A DNA stretch of 64,000 nt from Oceanibacterium hippocampi (GCF_900172325.1 NZ_FWFR01000001.1:2000335-2064334); one strand, 5' to 3'; shown: positions 32,884 to 43,003, numbered from the stretch's first letter. Numbers and translations: made by a program. Notes: generated by a model from the letters alone, not told the origin.

Positions 32884-34074
32884 ATGACAGAACGGCGCGC
32901 CATTCTCTGCCTGGCCCTTGGCCAGACCATCTTCTGGGCTGGGACATTCTACCTGTTCCCGGCCCTGCTGCTGCGCTGGGAAAGCGCGCTCGGCTGGTCG
33001 AAGACGACGCTGACCGGTGCCTTCGCCGGTGCCGTCGTGGTCTCGGCGCTGTGTTCGCCGATTGCCGGGCGGCTGATCGATCGCGGCCGGGGCCCGGCGA
33101 TGATGGCCTTGTCGGGGCTTGCCGGCGCGCTGCTGATCGGATCGCTGGCGCTTGCCGGAGAGGTCTGGCAGTTCGTCGCGATCTGGCTGCTGATCGGTAT
33201 CGCGATGTCGGGGTCACTCTACGAACCCTGTTTCGCGCTTGTGACGCGCGCCTCGGGCGAACTCGCGCGGCGCCGGATCACCCTGATCACCCTGATCGCC
33301 GGTTTTGCCGGCACGCTTTCCTTCCCGCTCAACCATGTCGTCGCGGAATGGGGCGGCTGGCCGGCGGCGGTGCTGGTTTTCGCCGCCCTGATGGCGCTGA
33401 TCGGCGTGCCCGCGACCTGGCTCGGCGCCCGTTACCTCGAGGCGGGCCGACCGGCGGACGCGGATTCCCTGCCGCTCACGGCGGAGGAGGCGGCCGCCCG
33501 GCCATTCCTGCGGCGGCCGGCCTTCTGGCTGCTGGCCGCCGCCTTCTCGCTGCTGGTCATGACGCATAGCGTCATATTGAGCCACCTGCTGCCGATCCTT
33601 GCCGACCGGGGGCTGGCTGTCTCGCAGGCGGTGTTGGCCGCCTCGATGATCGGGCCGATGCAGGTCGCCGGGCGGCTCGCCGTGGTCGCCTTCGAGCGCC
33701 ATATCGGCACCCGGTCCATCACCGTCGCCTGCTTCCTCGCGGTCGTCGTCGGCGTGCTCTGCCTGATCGGCGCGGTGGCCGTACCGTTCCTGGTGGCGTT
33801 GTTCGTGCTGCTGCACGGCAGCGGCTTCGGCGTCACCAGCATCATGAAGCCGGTGACGACCCGCGATATCCTGGGCTCGCGCAATTTCGGCATGATGAAC
33901 GGCGCGCTTGCCGTGCCCTACCTGACCGCGGCGGCGCTGGCGCCCTTCGTCGGATCGCTGATCTGGGAGGCGGGCGGCTACACCCTCGTCCTCGAGGTCG
34001 TTACGGCGACCGCGCTCGCCGGGCTGGTCTGCTACCTGCTGGCCAGCCGTGCGCCGGCCGTCAGCGGACCTTGA
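32884..34074 (+). CDS. MFS transporter
   Basis: The product is 396 residues with 12 hydrophobic segments. Loop 2-3 reads SPIAGRLIDRGRGPAMMALSG, the MFS signature. GSLYEPCFALVTRASGELARRRITLITLIAGFAGTLSFP in the first half is typical of the oxalate/formate-antiporter-like or monocarboxylate-type subgroup. The substrate is not known. It has no clear functional link to the upstream cytochromes, which end 124 bases earlier. Its last 14 bases overlap the end of the convergent phaC. Confidence 0.85.
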   Translation: MTERRAILCLALGQTIFWAGTFYLFPALLLRWESALGWSKTTLTGAFAGAVVVSALCSPIAGRLIDRGRGPAMMALSGLAGALLIGSLALAGEVWQFVAIWLLIGIAMSGSLYEPCFALVTRASGELARRRITLITLIAGFAGTLSFPLNHVVAEWGGWPAAVLVFAALMALIGVPATWLGARYLEAGRPADADSLPLTAEEAAARPFLRRPAFWLLAAAFSLLVMTHSVILSHLLPILADRGLAVSQAVLAASMIGPMQVAGRLAVVAFERHIGTRSITVACFLAVVVGVLCLIGAVAVPFLVALFVLLHGSGFGVTSIMKPVTTRDILGSRNFGMMNGALAVPYLTAAALAPFVGSLIWEAGGYTLVLEVVTATALAGLVCYLLASRAPAVSGP

Positions 34075-35854
34075 CGTAGGATCCCGGCGCGTCCTCGATC
34101 GCCTTCAGGCCACCTTCGCCCGGGATCCGGGCCGGCACCTTCGGCCCCGACTTGCGCGACAGCCAGCGGTCCCAGTCCTCCCACCAGGAGCCCGGCTTCT
34201 CGGTCGCGTCGGCGAGCCACTCCTCGGCCGTCGCGTATTTCTTGCGGCTGTCGTTGATCCAGTGCTGGTACTTCTTCGCCGACGGCGGGTTGATGACGCC
34301 GGCGATGTGGCCGGAACCGGCGAGCATGAAGCGGACCGGGCCGGAATAGAGCCCGGTCGCCCGGAAGACCGAGGTATAGGGCGCGATATGGTCTTCCTTG
34401 CTGGCCTGCAGGTAAATCGGGATCCTGATCTTGCCGAGGTCGATCGGCACGCCTTCGATCTCCAGCGCGCCCGGTTTCGACAGCAGGTTCTTCTGGTACA
34501 TGTTGCGCAGATAGTAGGAATGCAGCTCCTTCGGCATCCGCGTGGCGTCCGCGTTCCAGAACAGCAGGTCGAAGGGGAAGGGGTCCTTGCCGAGCAGGTA
34601 GTTGTTGACCACGAACGACCAGATCAGGTCGTTGGCGCGCAACATGTTGAAGGTCGAGGCCATCGCCGAGGCGTCGAGATAGCCCTGCTCCTTCATCTGC
34701 TCCTCGATGGCGCGGATCTGTTCCTCGTCGATGAAGACCGATAGCTCGCCCGGTTCCGAGAAATCGACCTGTGCGGCGAAGAAGGTGCAGGCGGTGATCC
34801 GTTTCTGCTCGGTCGCCGCCAGGTAGGCGAGCGTCGTCGCCATCAGCGTGCCGCCGATGCAGTAGCCGATCGCCGTCACTTCCTTCTCGCCGATCGCTTC
34901 CTCGATGGCGTCGAGCGCCGCCAGGATGCCGCCCTTCATGTAGTCGGCGAAGCTGCGCTCGGCGAGCGCCGTGTCCGGATTGACCCAGGAGATGACGAAC
35001 ACGGTGTAGCCCTGGTCGGCGGCCCAGCGGATGAAGGAATTGTCGGCCCGGAGATCGAGGATGTAGAACTTGTTGATCCAGGGCGGCACGATCAGCAACG
35101 GCTTCCTGTAGACCTTCTCGGTCCGCGGGGCATATTGCAGGAGCTGCATCAGTTCGTTCTGGTAGATGACCTTGCCTTCGGTCACGGCGACATTCTCGCC
35201 GATCCGGAAGGCTTCCATGTCGGTCATCTTGATGTTGAGCTTTCCGGTCCCCCGGTCGAGATCCCCGAGCAGGTTGTCGAGCCCCTTGACCAGGTTCTCG
35301 CCGTTGCTCTCGAGGGTCGCCTTGAGCACCTCGGGGTTGGTCATGACGAAGTTTGTCGGGGCCATCGCATCGACGAACTGCCGGGTATAGAAATCGACCT
35401 TCTTGGCGGTCTTCTCGTCCAGCCCCTCGACATTGTTGACCGTGTTCTGCATCCAGCGCGCGGTGAGCAGGTAGGACTGCTTGATGAAGTCGAAGATCTG
35501 GTTCTCGTCCCATTCCGGGTTCCGGAAGCGCTTGTCGCCCTTGGCCGGTTCCGCAACCGCCTCGGCCTCGCCGCCGAGCATGCGGTTGGCGGTCTGCTGC
35601 CAGAGTTCCAGGTAGCTCGTCCAGAGACCGAACTGGGCCTCGAAGATCCGGCTCGGATCGGCCATCATCTTAGTGGTCATCTCGAGGAAGGCGCCGCCGA
35701 TATTGAGGGGATCGCTGGCGCTGTCGCCGCGGGCCTGTTGACGCTCGAGGAACTCGGTTACAAGTTCCTGGCTCTTGGCCGCAATCTTCACCATATTGCG
35801 TGAAAATTCACCGGGGTCGGGAAGCTGGAAATTCTCGCCTAGGTTTTGGCTCAC
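34061..35854 (-). CDS. phaC: Class I poly(3-hydroxyalkanoate) synthase
   Basis: PhaC polymerises hydroxyacyl-CoA into storage granules. The product is 597 residues from GTG 35854, preferred because AAGGAG lies seven bases upstream; a TTG at 35860 is too close. The lipase-like box GYCIGG holds the catalytic Cys at about residue 332. Other marks are DPLNIGGAFLEMTTKMMADPSRI, VDFYTRQFVDAMAPTNFVMTNPEVL, LLIVPPWINKFYILDL, FVISWVNPD and the C-terminal GSGHIAGVINPP with the catalytic His. The length and the N-terminal domain are class I. No phaA, phaB or phasin gene is adjacent. Confidence 0.96.
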   Translation of the reverse strand: MSQNLGENFQLPDPGEFSRNMVKIAAKSQELVTEFLERQQARGDSASDPLNIGGAFLEMTTKMMADPSRIFEAQFGLWTSYLELWQQTANRMLGGEAEAVAEPAKGDKRFRNPEWDENQIFDFIKQSYLLTARWMQNTVNNVEGLDEKTAKKVDFYTRQFVDAMAPTNFVMTNPEVLKATLESNGENLVKGLDNLLGDLDRGTGKLNIKMTDMEAFRIGENVAVTEGKVIYQNELMQLLQYAPRTEKVYRKPLLIVPPWINKFYILDLRADNSFIRWAADQGYTVFVISWVNPDTALAERSFADYMKGGILAALDAIEEAIGEKEVTAIGYCIGGTLMATTLAYLAATEQKRITACTFFAAQVDFSEPGELSVFIDEEQIRAIEEQMKEQGYLDASAMASTFNMLRANDLIWSFVVNNYLLGKDPFPFDLLFWNADATRMPKELHSYYLRNMYQKNLLSKPGALEIEGVPIDLGKIRIPIYLQASKEDHIAPYTSVFRATGLYSGPVRFMLAGSGHIAGVINPPSAKKYQHWINDSRKKYATAEEWLADATEKPGSWWEDWDRWLSRKSGPKVPARIPGEGGLKAIEDAPGSYVKVR

Positions 35855-36031
35855 CCTCAAGCTCCTTTTGACGGTCCTGGATACAAAGGGTCTGGCCCTA
35901 TCGCTCCGCCGTCAATTATATAATTCTCGCCATTGGCGTAATGAAGTCCGCCCGGGTCGCCGGGCCGGCAACATTTCGAGTAGTATTGCCGGGCAAAGGG
36001 TGTCCCCGCAGCCCCGCGAGAGGAACGAACG

Positions 36032-37426
36032 ATGCGAATGACCTTGCGACAGGAACCCGACGCGGCCGTGTCCCGCAGCCGGATCGGCGCCTATCCGGCC
36101 ATGTTCGCCCTGACCATTCTGCTGGGCGCCTGCTCGTATGTTCCCGACTGGGCCAACCCGGTTGCGATTTACGACAATATCACAACCGACGGGCCGGAAG
36201 TTGCCGATGCGGAGGCCGATGCGAGCGTGCCCGGCGAATCGAAGGAGTTCCCGGATCTCCGCTCGGTGCCCGAGCGGCCGGCCGAGACCTCGACGGCGGC
36301 CGAACGCCGCACGCTTGCCGAGGGCCTGGTCGCCGATCGCGACAATGCCCGTTACACGGACGAGGTGCTGCGTGCCGATACGGAGGCCGCCGTTGCCGGA
36401 TCGAAGCCGGCCAGCCGGATGGCGGAAACGCCGGCCGCACAGCAGCAGTTGCCAGAGGTGACCGCGCCGAGGCCCGCCGCCCTGCAGGACCTGCCCGCCG
36501 CCGCGCCGCAGATGCCGGTCGCGACCGACACCCTGGCCGCGCCGCGCAGCCCGACGCCGATGATCAGCCAGATGGCAGGCAGCGGCACAGCCGCCGCGAC
36601 GACAGCGACCGCCGGCGCTGCCGCCACGGCCGCGACGACGGCCGCGGGGACAGCCGCGACGACCGCAGCGGCCGCGGGCTCGGTCGTGCCGGCCGCCCCG
36701 ACGCCACCGCAGGTGGCGCCGCCGGTCGGCGGCAGGGCCATTGCGCCGCCGCCCGTGACGGCGCCGTCGATGCCGCCGGCCCCGACCACGGTCGCGCGCG
36801 CGCCGTCAGCCCCGAGCTATCCCGCGGCGCAGCCGCAAGCCACGGCGCCGACGCAGGCGCCGGCCGTGAGCGCGACAGGGAACGTGCTCGAGGACGTCTA
36901 CAACAGCCAGCTCGCCGCGTCGTCGGCGGGCGCGACCACGCTGCCGCCCAATATCGCCTTCGACCCGAACCGCGCGACGGTCCCGGGTGGCGCCCAGGCT
37001 CCGGCGAGCTTCGCCTTCGACGCCGGGGCGACGGCCGGTGCGGCCTCGGGCTCGTCCGACGGCGGTTCCTGGCCGGGCAATCCGGAAGCGGTGATCAAGT
37101 TCGGCGACGGATCGACCCGGCTCGGCAACGGCGACCGTGCCAGGATCGCGGTGGTCGCGGAAAAGCTCGGCCAGTATGCCGGTTACGTGCGGGTCGTCGG
37201 CCATGCCTCCAGTCGGACCCGGAACATGTCGATCGAAGAGCACATGATGGTCAATTTCAGGATGTCGATGGCGCGTGCCCGCGCCGTCGCCCAGGTCCTG
37301 GCCGAGGCGGGCGTCGATCCGGCGCGCATCCTGATCGAGGCCAAGGGCGATTCCGAGCCGGTCTATTACGAAGCCATGCCGAGCGGCGAGGCGGAAAATC
37401 GCCGTGTTGAAATCTTCTTCGACTAA
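36032..37426 (+). CDS. OmpA-family lipoprotein
   Basis: The product is 464 residues. A signal peptide ends in the lipobox LGAC with Cys34. A long central region (about residues 85-330) is Ala/Pro/Thr-rich and probably disordered (TAAATTATAGAAATAAT-like runs). The C-terminal 115 residues are an OmpA peptidoglycan-binding domain: AVIKFGDGSTRLGNGDRARI, VRVVGHASSR, MSMARARAVAQVLAEAGVDPARILIEAKGDSEPVY and ENRRVEIFFD. The anchor and the peptidoglycan-binding end suggest a cell-envelope tether. It is divergent from phaC and shares a 177-base intergenic region with it. Confidence 0.88.
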   Translation: MRMTLRQEPDAAVSRSRIGAYPAMFALTILLGACSYVPDWANPVAIYDNITTDGPEVADAEADASVPGESKEFPDLRSVPERPAETSTAAERRTLAEGLVADRDNARYTDEVLRADTEAAVAGSKPASRMAETPAAQQQLPEVTAPRPAALQDLPAAAPQMPVATDTLAAPRSPTPMISQMAGSGTAAATTATAGAAATAATTAAGTAATTAAAAGSVVPAAPTPPQVAPPVGGRAIAPPPVTAPSMPPAPTTVARAPSAPSYPAAQPQATAPTQAPAVSATGNVLEDVYNSQLAASSAGATTLPPNIAFDPNRATVPGGAQAPASFAFDAGATAGAASGSSDGGSWPGNPEAVIKFGDGSTRLGNGDRARIAVVAEKLGQYAGYVRVVGHASSRTRNMSIEEHMMVNFRMSMARARAVAQVLAEAGVDPARILIEAKGDSEPVYYEAMPSGEAENRRVEIFFD

Positions 37427-37548
37427 CGGCTTGGAAGGAATGGCCGTTTTCGGCTAGAAAACGGCTCCCGACGAGGTTGTCGCGTGCCGGCCGCAGGGAC
37501 CGGAACCGTCGGGCCACGGCCGGCCCGGCCCCGAACTGGAACAGATCC

Positions 37549-38766
37549 ATGGACGTCGACTTTCACCGTATCAAGCGCCTGCCGCCCTATGTCTTCGAAG
37601 AGGTCAACCGCATGAAGGCGGCGGCCCGGGCGCGCGGCGAGGACATCATCGATTTCGGCATGGGCAATCCGGACGCGGCGACGCCTGCCCATATCGTCGA
37701 AAAGCTGGTCGAGACCGTGCGCGACGGCCGCACGCACCGCTATTCGACCAGCCGCGGCATTCCGGGCCTCCGGCGCGCCAACGCGGCCTATTACGCGCGC
37801 CGCTTCGGCGTCGAGATCGACCCCGACAGCGAGACCATTGTCACGCTCGGCTCGAAGGAGGGACTTGCCAACCTGGCGATGGCGATCACCGGTCCCGGCG
37901 ACGTCATCCTGGTGCCGAACCCGAGCTACCCGATCCATCCCTACGGCTTCATGATCGCCGGCGGCGTGATCCGCCACGTGGAGATCGGCCCGAACACCGA
38001 CTTCCTTGCCAATATCGAGCGCGCGGCGCGCCATTGCGTGCCGGCGCCGGTCGCGCTGGTGATCAATTTCCCGTCGAACCCGACGGCGATGACGGTCGAT
38101 CTCGACTATTACGCCGAACTGGTCGATTTCGCCCGGCGCCGCAATCTCTACATCCTCTCCGACGTCGCCTATGCCGAGATCTATTTCGGCGCCCCGCCGC
38201 CCTCGATCCTGCAGGTGCCCGGCGCGCGCGACGTTGCCGTCGAATTCACCTCGCTCTCCAAGACCTATTCGATGCCGGGCTGGCGGATCGGCTTCGCGAC
38301 CGGCAACAAGGCGCTGATCGCGGCCCTGACCCGCATCAAGTCCTATCTCGACTACGGCGCCTTCACGCCGATCCAGGTGGCCGCGACGGCGGCGCTGAAC
38401 GGCCCGCAGGATTGCGTCGCCGAGGCCCGCAACCGCTACCGGGAGCGCCGCGACGTGCTGATCCAGGGGCTGGCCGCTGCCGGCTGGGACGTGCCGTCGC
38501 CCGAGGCGACGATGTTCGCCTGGGCGCCGATCCCGGAACCGTTCCGTCATCTCGGCAGCCTCGAATTCTCCAAGCTGCTGCTGCGCGAATGCGGGGTCGC
38601 GGTCGCCCCGGGGCTCGGCTTCGGCGAATATGGCGACGACCATGTCCGCATCGCGCTGGTCGAGAACGAGCAGCGCATCCGGCAGGCGTGCCGCAGCATC
38701 AGGCGATTTCTCGGCTCCGGCGGGACGGGGACGACCTCTGACAGGGAACGGGTACTGGCGTCGTGA
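37549..38766 (+). CDS. alaC: PLP-dependent aminotransferase, AlaC/LL-DAP aminotransferase-like
   Basis: The product is 405 residues from ATG 37549; the frame is open earlier but begins in the OmpA 3' region. Class I aminotransferase fold: IIDFGMGNPDAATPAHI, YSTSRGIPGLRRANAAYY, LGSKEGLANLAMAITGPGD and the PLP Lys in TSLSKTYSMPGWRIGF. The order before hom, glpX and recJ is conserved in alphaproteobacteria, where this gene is often labelled LL-diaminopimelate aminotransferase but behaves more like alanine transaminase AlaC. The stop overlaps hom by four bases. Confidence 0.88.
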   Translation: MDVDFHRIKRLPPYVFEEVNRMKAAARARGEDIIDFGMGNPDAATPAHIVEKLVETVRDGRTHRYSTSRGIPGLRRANAAYYARRFGVEIDPDSETIVTLGSKEGLANLAMAITGPGDVILVPNPSYPIHPYGFMIAGGVIRHVEIGPNTDFLANIERAARHCVPAPVALVINFPSNPTAMTVDLDYYAELVDFARRRNLYILSDVAYAEIYFGAPPPSILQVPGARDVAVEFTSLSKTYSMPGWRIGFATGNKALIAALTRIKSYLDYGAFTPIQVAATAALNGPQDCVAEARNRYRERRDVLIQGLAAAGWDVPSPEATMFAWAPIPEPFRHLGSLEFSKLLLRECGVAVAPGLGFGEYGDDHVRIALVENEQRIRQACRSIRRFLGSGGTGTTSDRERVLAS

Positions 38767-40055
38767 CGAAAACGGTAGGGGTAGGGATCGCCGGCCTCGG
38801 CACGGTCGGTGCCGGGGTCGTGGAACTGTTGCGGAAGAACGGCGACCGGATCGCCCGGCGCTGCGGCAGCAGGATCGAGGTTGCCGCCGTCTCGGCGCGC
38901 GACCGGGCCCGCGACCGGGGCGTCGATCTCGCGGGCGTGACCTGGCATGACGACGCGGCGGCGCTGGCCGCCGACCCGGCGGTCGATATCGTGCTCGAGC
39001 TGATCGGCGGCTCCGACGGCATCGCCCGGGCCGTGATCGACGCGGCGATCGCCGCCGGCAAGCCGGTGGTCACCGCCAACAAGGCGCTGCTCGCGCTGCA
39101 CGGCTCGGAGATCGCCGAGGCGGCCGAGGCGGCCGGTATCGCGCTCGCCTACGAGGCCGCCGTCGCCGGTGGCATTCCAATCGTCAAGGCGATGCGGGAA
39201 GGGCTGGCGGCGAACCGCATCAGCCGCGTCTACGGCATTCTGAACGGGACCTGCAACTATATCCTGACCGAGATGGCGGCGAGCGGCCGGGACTTCAACG
39301 ACATCCTGGCCGATGCCCAGCGGCTCGGCTTTGCCGAGGCCGATCCGACCTTCGACGTCGAGGGCATCGATGCCGCGCACAAGTTGGCGATCCTGACCAG
39401 CATCGCCTTCGGTTCGGCGGTCAATTTCGAGGCCGTCCATATCGAGGGAATCGCCAATGTCGCGGCGACCGACATCGCCTATGCCCGCGAGCTCGGCTAC
39501 GTGATCAAGCTGCTCGCGATCGCCCGGCAGACGCCGAACGGGATCGAGCAGCGGGTCCATCCCTGCATGGTGCCGGCCGAGGCGGCGATCGCCAAGATCG
39601 ACGGCGTGTTCAACGCGGTGGTGGCCGACGGCGATTTCGTCGACAGCACCGTCTATGTCGGGCGCGGCGCCGGCGCCGGGCCGACCGCGTCGGCCGTGGT
39701 CGCCGACGTGATCGACATCGTGGCCGGACGCCAGGCGCCGATCTTCGGCGTGCCGAGCGCCGACATGAGCCGCTTCGAGGCGGTGCCGATGGCCCGCCAT
39801 GTCGGTTGCTACTATGTCCGCCTCGTGGTTTATGACCGGCCGGGCGTGATCGCCGAGATTTCCGCCGTGCTCCGCGACGAGCGGATCTCGATCGACAGCC
39901 TGCTGCAGCGCGGCCGTTCGGAGAACGAGCCGGTCCCTGTGGTGATGCTGACGCACGAGACGGAGGAGGCGGCGATGCTGCGCGCGCTGGAGGCCTTCCG
40001 GCGGATCGAGAGCGTGATCGAGCCGCCGCGCATCATTCGTATCGAAGAGTTTTGA
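38763..40055 (+). CDS. hom: Homoserine dehydrogenase
   Basis: Hom reduces aspartate semialdehyde to homoserine, the branch point for threonine and methionine. The product is 430 residues with GTG start at 38763. The Rossmann loop is VGIAGLGTVGAGVVELL. VTANKALLALHGSEIAEAAEAAGIALAYEAAVAGGIPIVKAMREGLAANRISRVYGILNGTCNYILTEM is the catalytic region. Residues 350-425 are an ACT domain (YYVRLVVYDRPGVIAEISAVLRDERISIDSLLQRG), which suggests feedback control, typically by threonine. Confidence 0.96.
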   Translation: MTKTVGVGIAGLGTVGAGVVELLRKNGDRIARRCGSRIEVAAVSARDRARDRGVDLAGVTWHDDAAALAADPAVDIVLELIGGSDGIARAVIDAAIAAGKPVVTANKALLALHGSEIAEAAEAAGIALAYEAAVAGGIPIVKAMREGLAANRISRVYGILNGTCNYILTEMAASGRDFNDILADAQRLGFAEADPTFDVEGIDAAHKLAILTSIAFGSAVNFEAVHIEGIANVAATDIAYARELGYVIKLLAIARQTPNGIEQRVHPCMVPAEAAIAKIDGVFNAVVADGDFVDSTVYVGRGAGAGPTASAVVADVIDIVAGRQAPIFGVPSADMSRFEAVPMARHVGCYYVRLVVYDRPGVIAEISAVLRDERISIDSLLQRGRSENEPVPVVMLTHETEEAAMLRALEAFRRIESVIEPPRIIRIEEF

Positions 40056-40106
40056 ACTGAAATGCCGACTTCCCGGACGGGAAGCGGCCGGGAGAGGGAA
40101 GAGAAC

Positions 40107-41060
40107 ATGTCTGTATCGCCACTGGGCCGCAATCTGACCCTTGAGATCGTGCGGGTGACCGAGGCCGCCGCCCGGGCCGCCCACGCCCAGGTCGGGTTTG
40201 GCGACGAGAAGGCGGCCGACCAGGCCGCCGTCGACGCCATGCGGACCGCGCTCAACTCGGTCAATATCCGGGGCACGGTGGTGATCGGCGAAGGCGAGCG
40301 CGACGAGGCGCCGATGCTCTATATCGGCGAGGAGGTCGGCACCGGCGAGGGGCCCGAGGTCGACATCGCCCTCGACCCGCTGGAGGGCACCACGCTGACC
40401 GCCAAGGCCGGGCCGAACGCGCTTGCCGTGATCGCGGTCGCCGAGAAGGGGCATTTCCTCAACTCGCCGGACGTCTACATGGAGAAGATCGCCGTCGGCG
40501 GCGGCCTGCCGGAAGGGGTCGTCGATCTCGATCGCTCGCCGGCCGAGAACATGCGCGCGCTCGCCAAGGCCAAGGGCGTCGAGGTCGGCGACCTGACGGC
40601 CTGCATCCTCGACCGGCCGCGCCACGGCGACATGATCGCGTCGGTGCGCGAGACCGGCGCCCGGGTCAAGCTGATCAGCGACGGCGATGTCGCCGGGGTC
40701 ATCTGGACCTCCGACCCCGAGACCCAGATCGACATCTACATGGGTATCGGCGGCGCCCCGGAGGGCGTGCTCGCCGCCGCCGCGCTGCATTGCATCGGCG
40801 GCCAGATGCAGGGCCGTCTGGTGTTCCGCAACGATGACGAGCGCGGCCGCGCGCACCGCATCGGGATCACCGACCTCGACCGCAAGTACAGCCGCGAGGA
40901 ACTCGCTTCCGGCGACGTGATCTTCGCCGCCACCGGGGTCACCGACGGCTCCATGCTCAAGGGCGTGCGGCGCGACAACGGCTTCGTCTATACCGACACC
41001 CTGGTCATGCGCTCGATCTCGGGCACCGTGCGCTGGATCAAGGCGAGGCAGAAGATCTGA
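40107..41060 (+). CDS. glpX: Class II fructose-1,6-bisphosphatase
   Basis: GlpX removes the 1-phosphate from fructose 1,6-bisphosphate in gluconeogenesis. The product is 317 residues from ATG 40107, after GGGAAGAGAAC. Motifs are VVIGEGERDEAPMLYIGEEVG and DIALDPLEGTTLTAKAGPNALAVIA (metal and phosphate ligands), DRPRHGDMIASVRETGARVKLISDGDVAG and GIGGAPEGVLAAAAL. It lies between hom and recJ in the conserved alphaproteobacterial order. Confidence 0.96.
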   Translation: MSVSPLGRNLTLEIVRVTEAAARAAHAQVGFGDEKAADQAAVDAMRTALNSVNIRGTVVIGEGERDEAPMLYIGEEVGTGEGPEVDIALDPLEGTTLTAKAGPNALAVIAVAEKGHFLNSPDVYMEKIAVGGGLPEGVVDLDRSPAENMRALAKAKGVEVGDLTACILDRPRHGDMIASVRETGARVKLISDGDVAGVIWTSDPETQIDIYMGIGGAPEGVLAAAALHCIGGQMQGRLVFRNDDERGRAHRIGITDLDRKYSREELASGDVIFAATGVTDGSMLKGVRRDNGFVYTDTLVMRSISGTVRWIKARQKI

Positions 41061-41067
41061 GGTGCCG

Positions 41068-42867
41068 ATGGCGCCGCCTGTCGAGGTTTCTTCCGCGCCT
41101 GCCTTTCTCGGTGTCGAGCAGTCGCTGACCGGCCGCCGCTGGCGCAGCCGGCTCGCCGACGACCGGCTCGGCATGGCGATCGCCCAGGCGATCGACGTGC
41201 CCGAGGTGATCGGCCGCGTGCTCGCCGGCCGGGGGGTCGACCGGGATGACGCGTCCGACTATCTCGACCCGACCCTGAAGGGCCTGCTGCCCGATCCGGC
41301 CCGCTTCCACGACATGGAGGCGGCTGCCGCCCGTCTCGCCGCGGCGGTGGTCAAGGGCGAGACGATCGCGATCTTCGGCGATTACGACGTCGACGGGGCG
41401 ACCTCCTCGGCGCTGCTCTGGCGTTACCTGGACGCCGTCGGCGCCCGCCCGCTGGTACATATTCCCGATCGCCTGCGCGAAGGCTACGGCCCGAACGCGC
41501 CGGCGATGCTCTCGCTTGCAGGGAAGGGCGCGCGGATCGTCGTCACCGTCGATTGCGGAACCGTCGCCCATGCCCCGCTCGAGGCGGCCGCCGAGGCCGG
41601 GCTCGAGGTCATCGTCGTCGACCATCACCTGGCCGAGCCGGCGCTGCCCCGGGCACTCGCGGTGATCAACCCGAACCGGCTCGACGAGGAGCCGGGCTAC
41701 GGCCAGCTTGCCGCCGTCGGCGTCGCCTTCATGCTGGTCGTGGCGCTCAACCGGGCGCTTCGCGCGGCCGGCCATTTCGGTGCCGCCAGGGCCGAGCCGA
41801 ACCTGCTGCAATGGCTCGACCTCGTGGCCCTCGGCACGGTCTGCGATGTCGTTCCGCTGACCGGGATCAACCGGGCGCTGGTCCGCCAGGGCCTGAAGGT
41901 CATGGCCCGCCGGAACAACTGCGGGATCGCCGCGCTGGCCGATGTCGCCGGCCTTTCCGAGGCGCCCGGGACCTATCATGTCGGCTTCCTGATCGGCCCC
42001 CGGGTCAATGCCGGCGGCCGGGTCGGCCGGTCCAGCCTGGGCGTCGAGATCCTGACCACGGAAGACCCCATGGAGGCGGCCGCGCTCGCCCGCGAGCTCG
42101 ACCGGCTGAACGGCGAACGGCGCGATATCGAGGCGGGGATCGAGAGCGCCGCGATCGGCATGGTCGAGGCGGCGGGCGACGATCCCGGGCCGATCGCCAT
42201 TGCCGCCGGCGAGGGCTGGCACCCGGGCGTGATCGGTATCGTCGCATCGCGGCTCAAGGATCGCTTCCGCCGCCCGGCGCTGGTCATCGCCCTCGACGGC
42301 GAGGTCGGGCGGGGCTCGGGCCGGTCGGTGCCGGGCGTCGATCTCGGTGCGGCCGTGACCGCGGCGCGACAGGCCGGCCTGCTGGTCAATGGCGGCGGCC
42401 ACGCGATGGCGGCCGGACTGACGGTTGCCCGCGACCGTGTGCCGGCGCTGCGCGAATTCCTTGCCGAACGCCTCTCGGCGCAGGTCGGCGAAGCCCGCCA
42501 GGCAGCCAGCCTCGGTTTCGACGGCGCGCTCCGCTGCGGCGGGGCAACCGTCGACTTCATCGATCTTCTGGCCCAGGCCGGGCCGTTCGGCGCGGGTAAT
42601 CCGGAGCCGCGATTCGCGCTTCCCGACGTCACCATCGTACGCGCCGACATCGTCGGCGAACGGCATGTCCGCTGCGTGCTTGCCGGCGCCGATGGCGGCC
42701 GGCTGGCCGGCATCGCCTTTCGCAGCATCGACGGTCCGCTCGGACCGGCGCTGCTCGGCAGCAAGGGCCGCCGGCTGCATCTCGCCGGGCATCTGCGGGC
42801 CGATACCTGGCGCGGCGAACGGCGCCTGCAATTCACCATCGAGGACGCGGCCTTCGCCGCCGGTTGA
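41068..42867 (+). CDS. recJ: Single-stranded-DNA-specific exonuclease RecJ
   Basis: RecJ degrades single-stranded DNA 5' to 3' in recombination and mismatch repair. The product is 599 residues from ATG 41068, chosen because GAGG lies five bases upstream; a GTG at 41062 would put the site inside the coding region. DHH-family motifs are FGDYDVDGATSSALL, VTVDCGTVAH, VDHHLAEPALPRALAVINPN, IGPRVNAGGRVG and GWHPGVIGIVASRLKDRF. The DHHA1 end reads VNGGGHAMAAGLTVARD. The C-terminal OB-type region includes NPEPRFALPDV. Confidence 0.96.
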   Translation: MAPPVEVSSAPAFLGVEQSLTGRRWRSRLADDRLGMAIAQAIDVPEVIGRVLAGRGVDRDDASDYLDPTLKGLLPDPARFHDMEAAAARLAAAVVKGETIAIFGDYDVDGATSSALLWRYLDAVGARPLVHIPDRLREGYGPNAPAMLSLAGKGARIVVTVDCGTVAHAPLEAAAEAGLEVIVVDHHLAEPALPRALAVINPNRLDEEPGYGQLAAVGVAFMLVVALNRALRAAGHFGAARAEPNLLQWLDLVALGTVCDVVPLTGINRALVRQGLKVMARRNNCGIAALADVAGLSEAPGTYHVGFLIGPRVNAGGRVGRSSLGVEILTTEDPMEAAALARELDRLNGERRDIEAGIESAAIGMVEAAGDDPGPIAIAAGEGWHPGVIGIVASRLKDRFRRPALVIALDGEVGRGSGRSVPGVDLGAAVTAARQAGLLVNGGGHAMAAGLTVARDRVPALREFLAERLSAQVGEARQAASLGFDGALRCGGATVDFIDLLAQAGPFGAGNPEPRFALPDVTIVRADIVGERHVRCVLAGADGGRLAGIAFRSIDGPLGPALLGSKGRRLHLAGHLRADTWRGERRLQFTIEDAAFAAG

Positions 42868-43003
42868 CCGGCGCTCCCCGTCGCCCGAAGGGCGGACGCG
42901 CTGCACATGACGAAAGGGTAAAGAACGGGCAGTTTCGCGCGGTTCTTCCGGCAGGCTTGATTTCCACGCGGATTGCCTTTATTTCCCACCCCGTGGCCAC
43001 GAG

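Noticed and set aside
30966-32930. 654-codon minus-strand open frame antisense to the P460 genes
   Set aside because: Shadow of high-GC coding sequence. The plus-strand products have signal peptides, heme motifs and good ribosome-binding sites.
38547-41174. 875-codon minus-strand open frame
   Set aside because: Antisense to the aminotransferase, hom and glpX, all of which carry intact family motifs. Composition (His/Asp/Arg-rich) is typical of a shadow frame.
42906-42950. AAGAAC/GTTCTT inverted repeat after recJ as a terminator
   Set aside because: Loop too long (about 15 bases), stem short, and no T-run follows.
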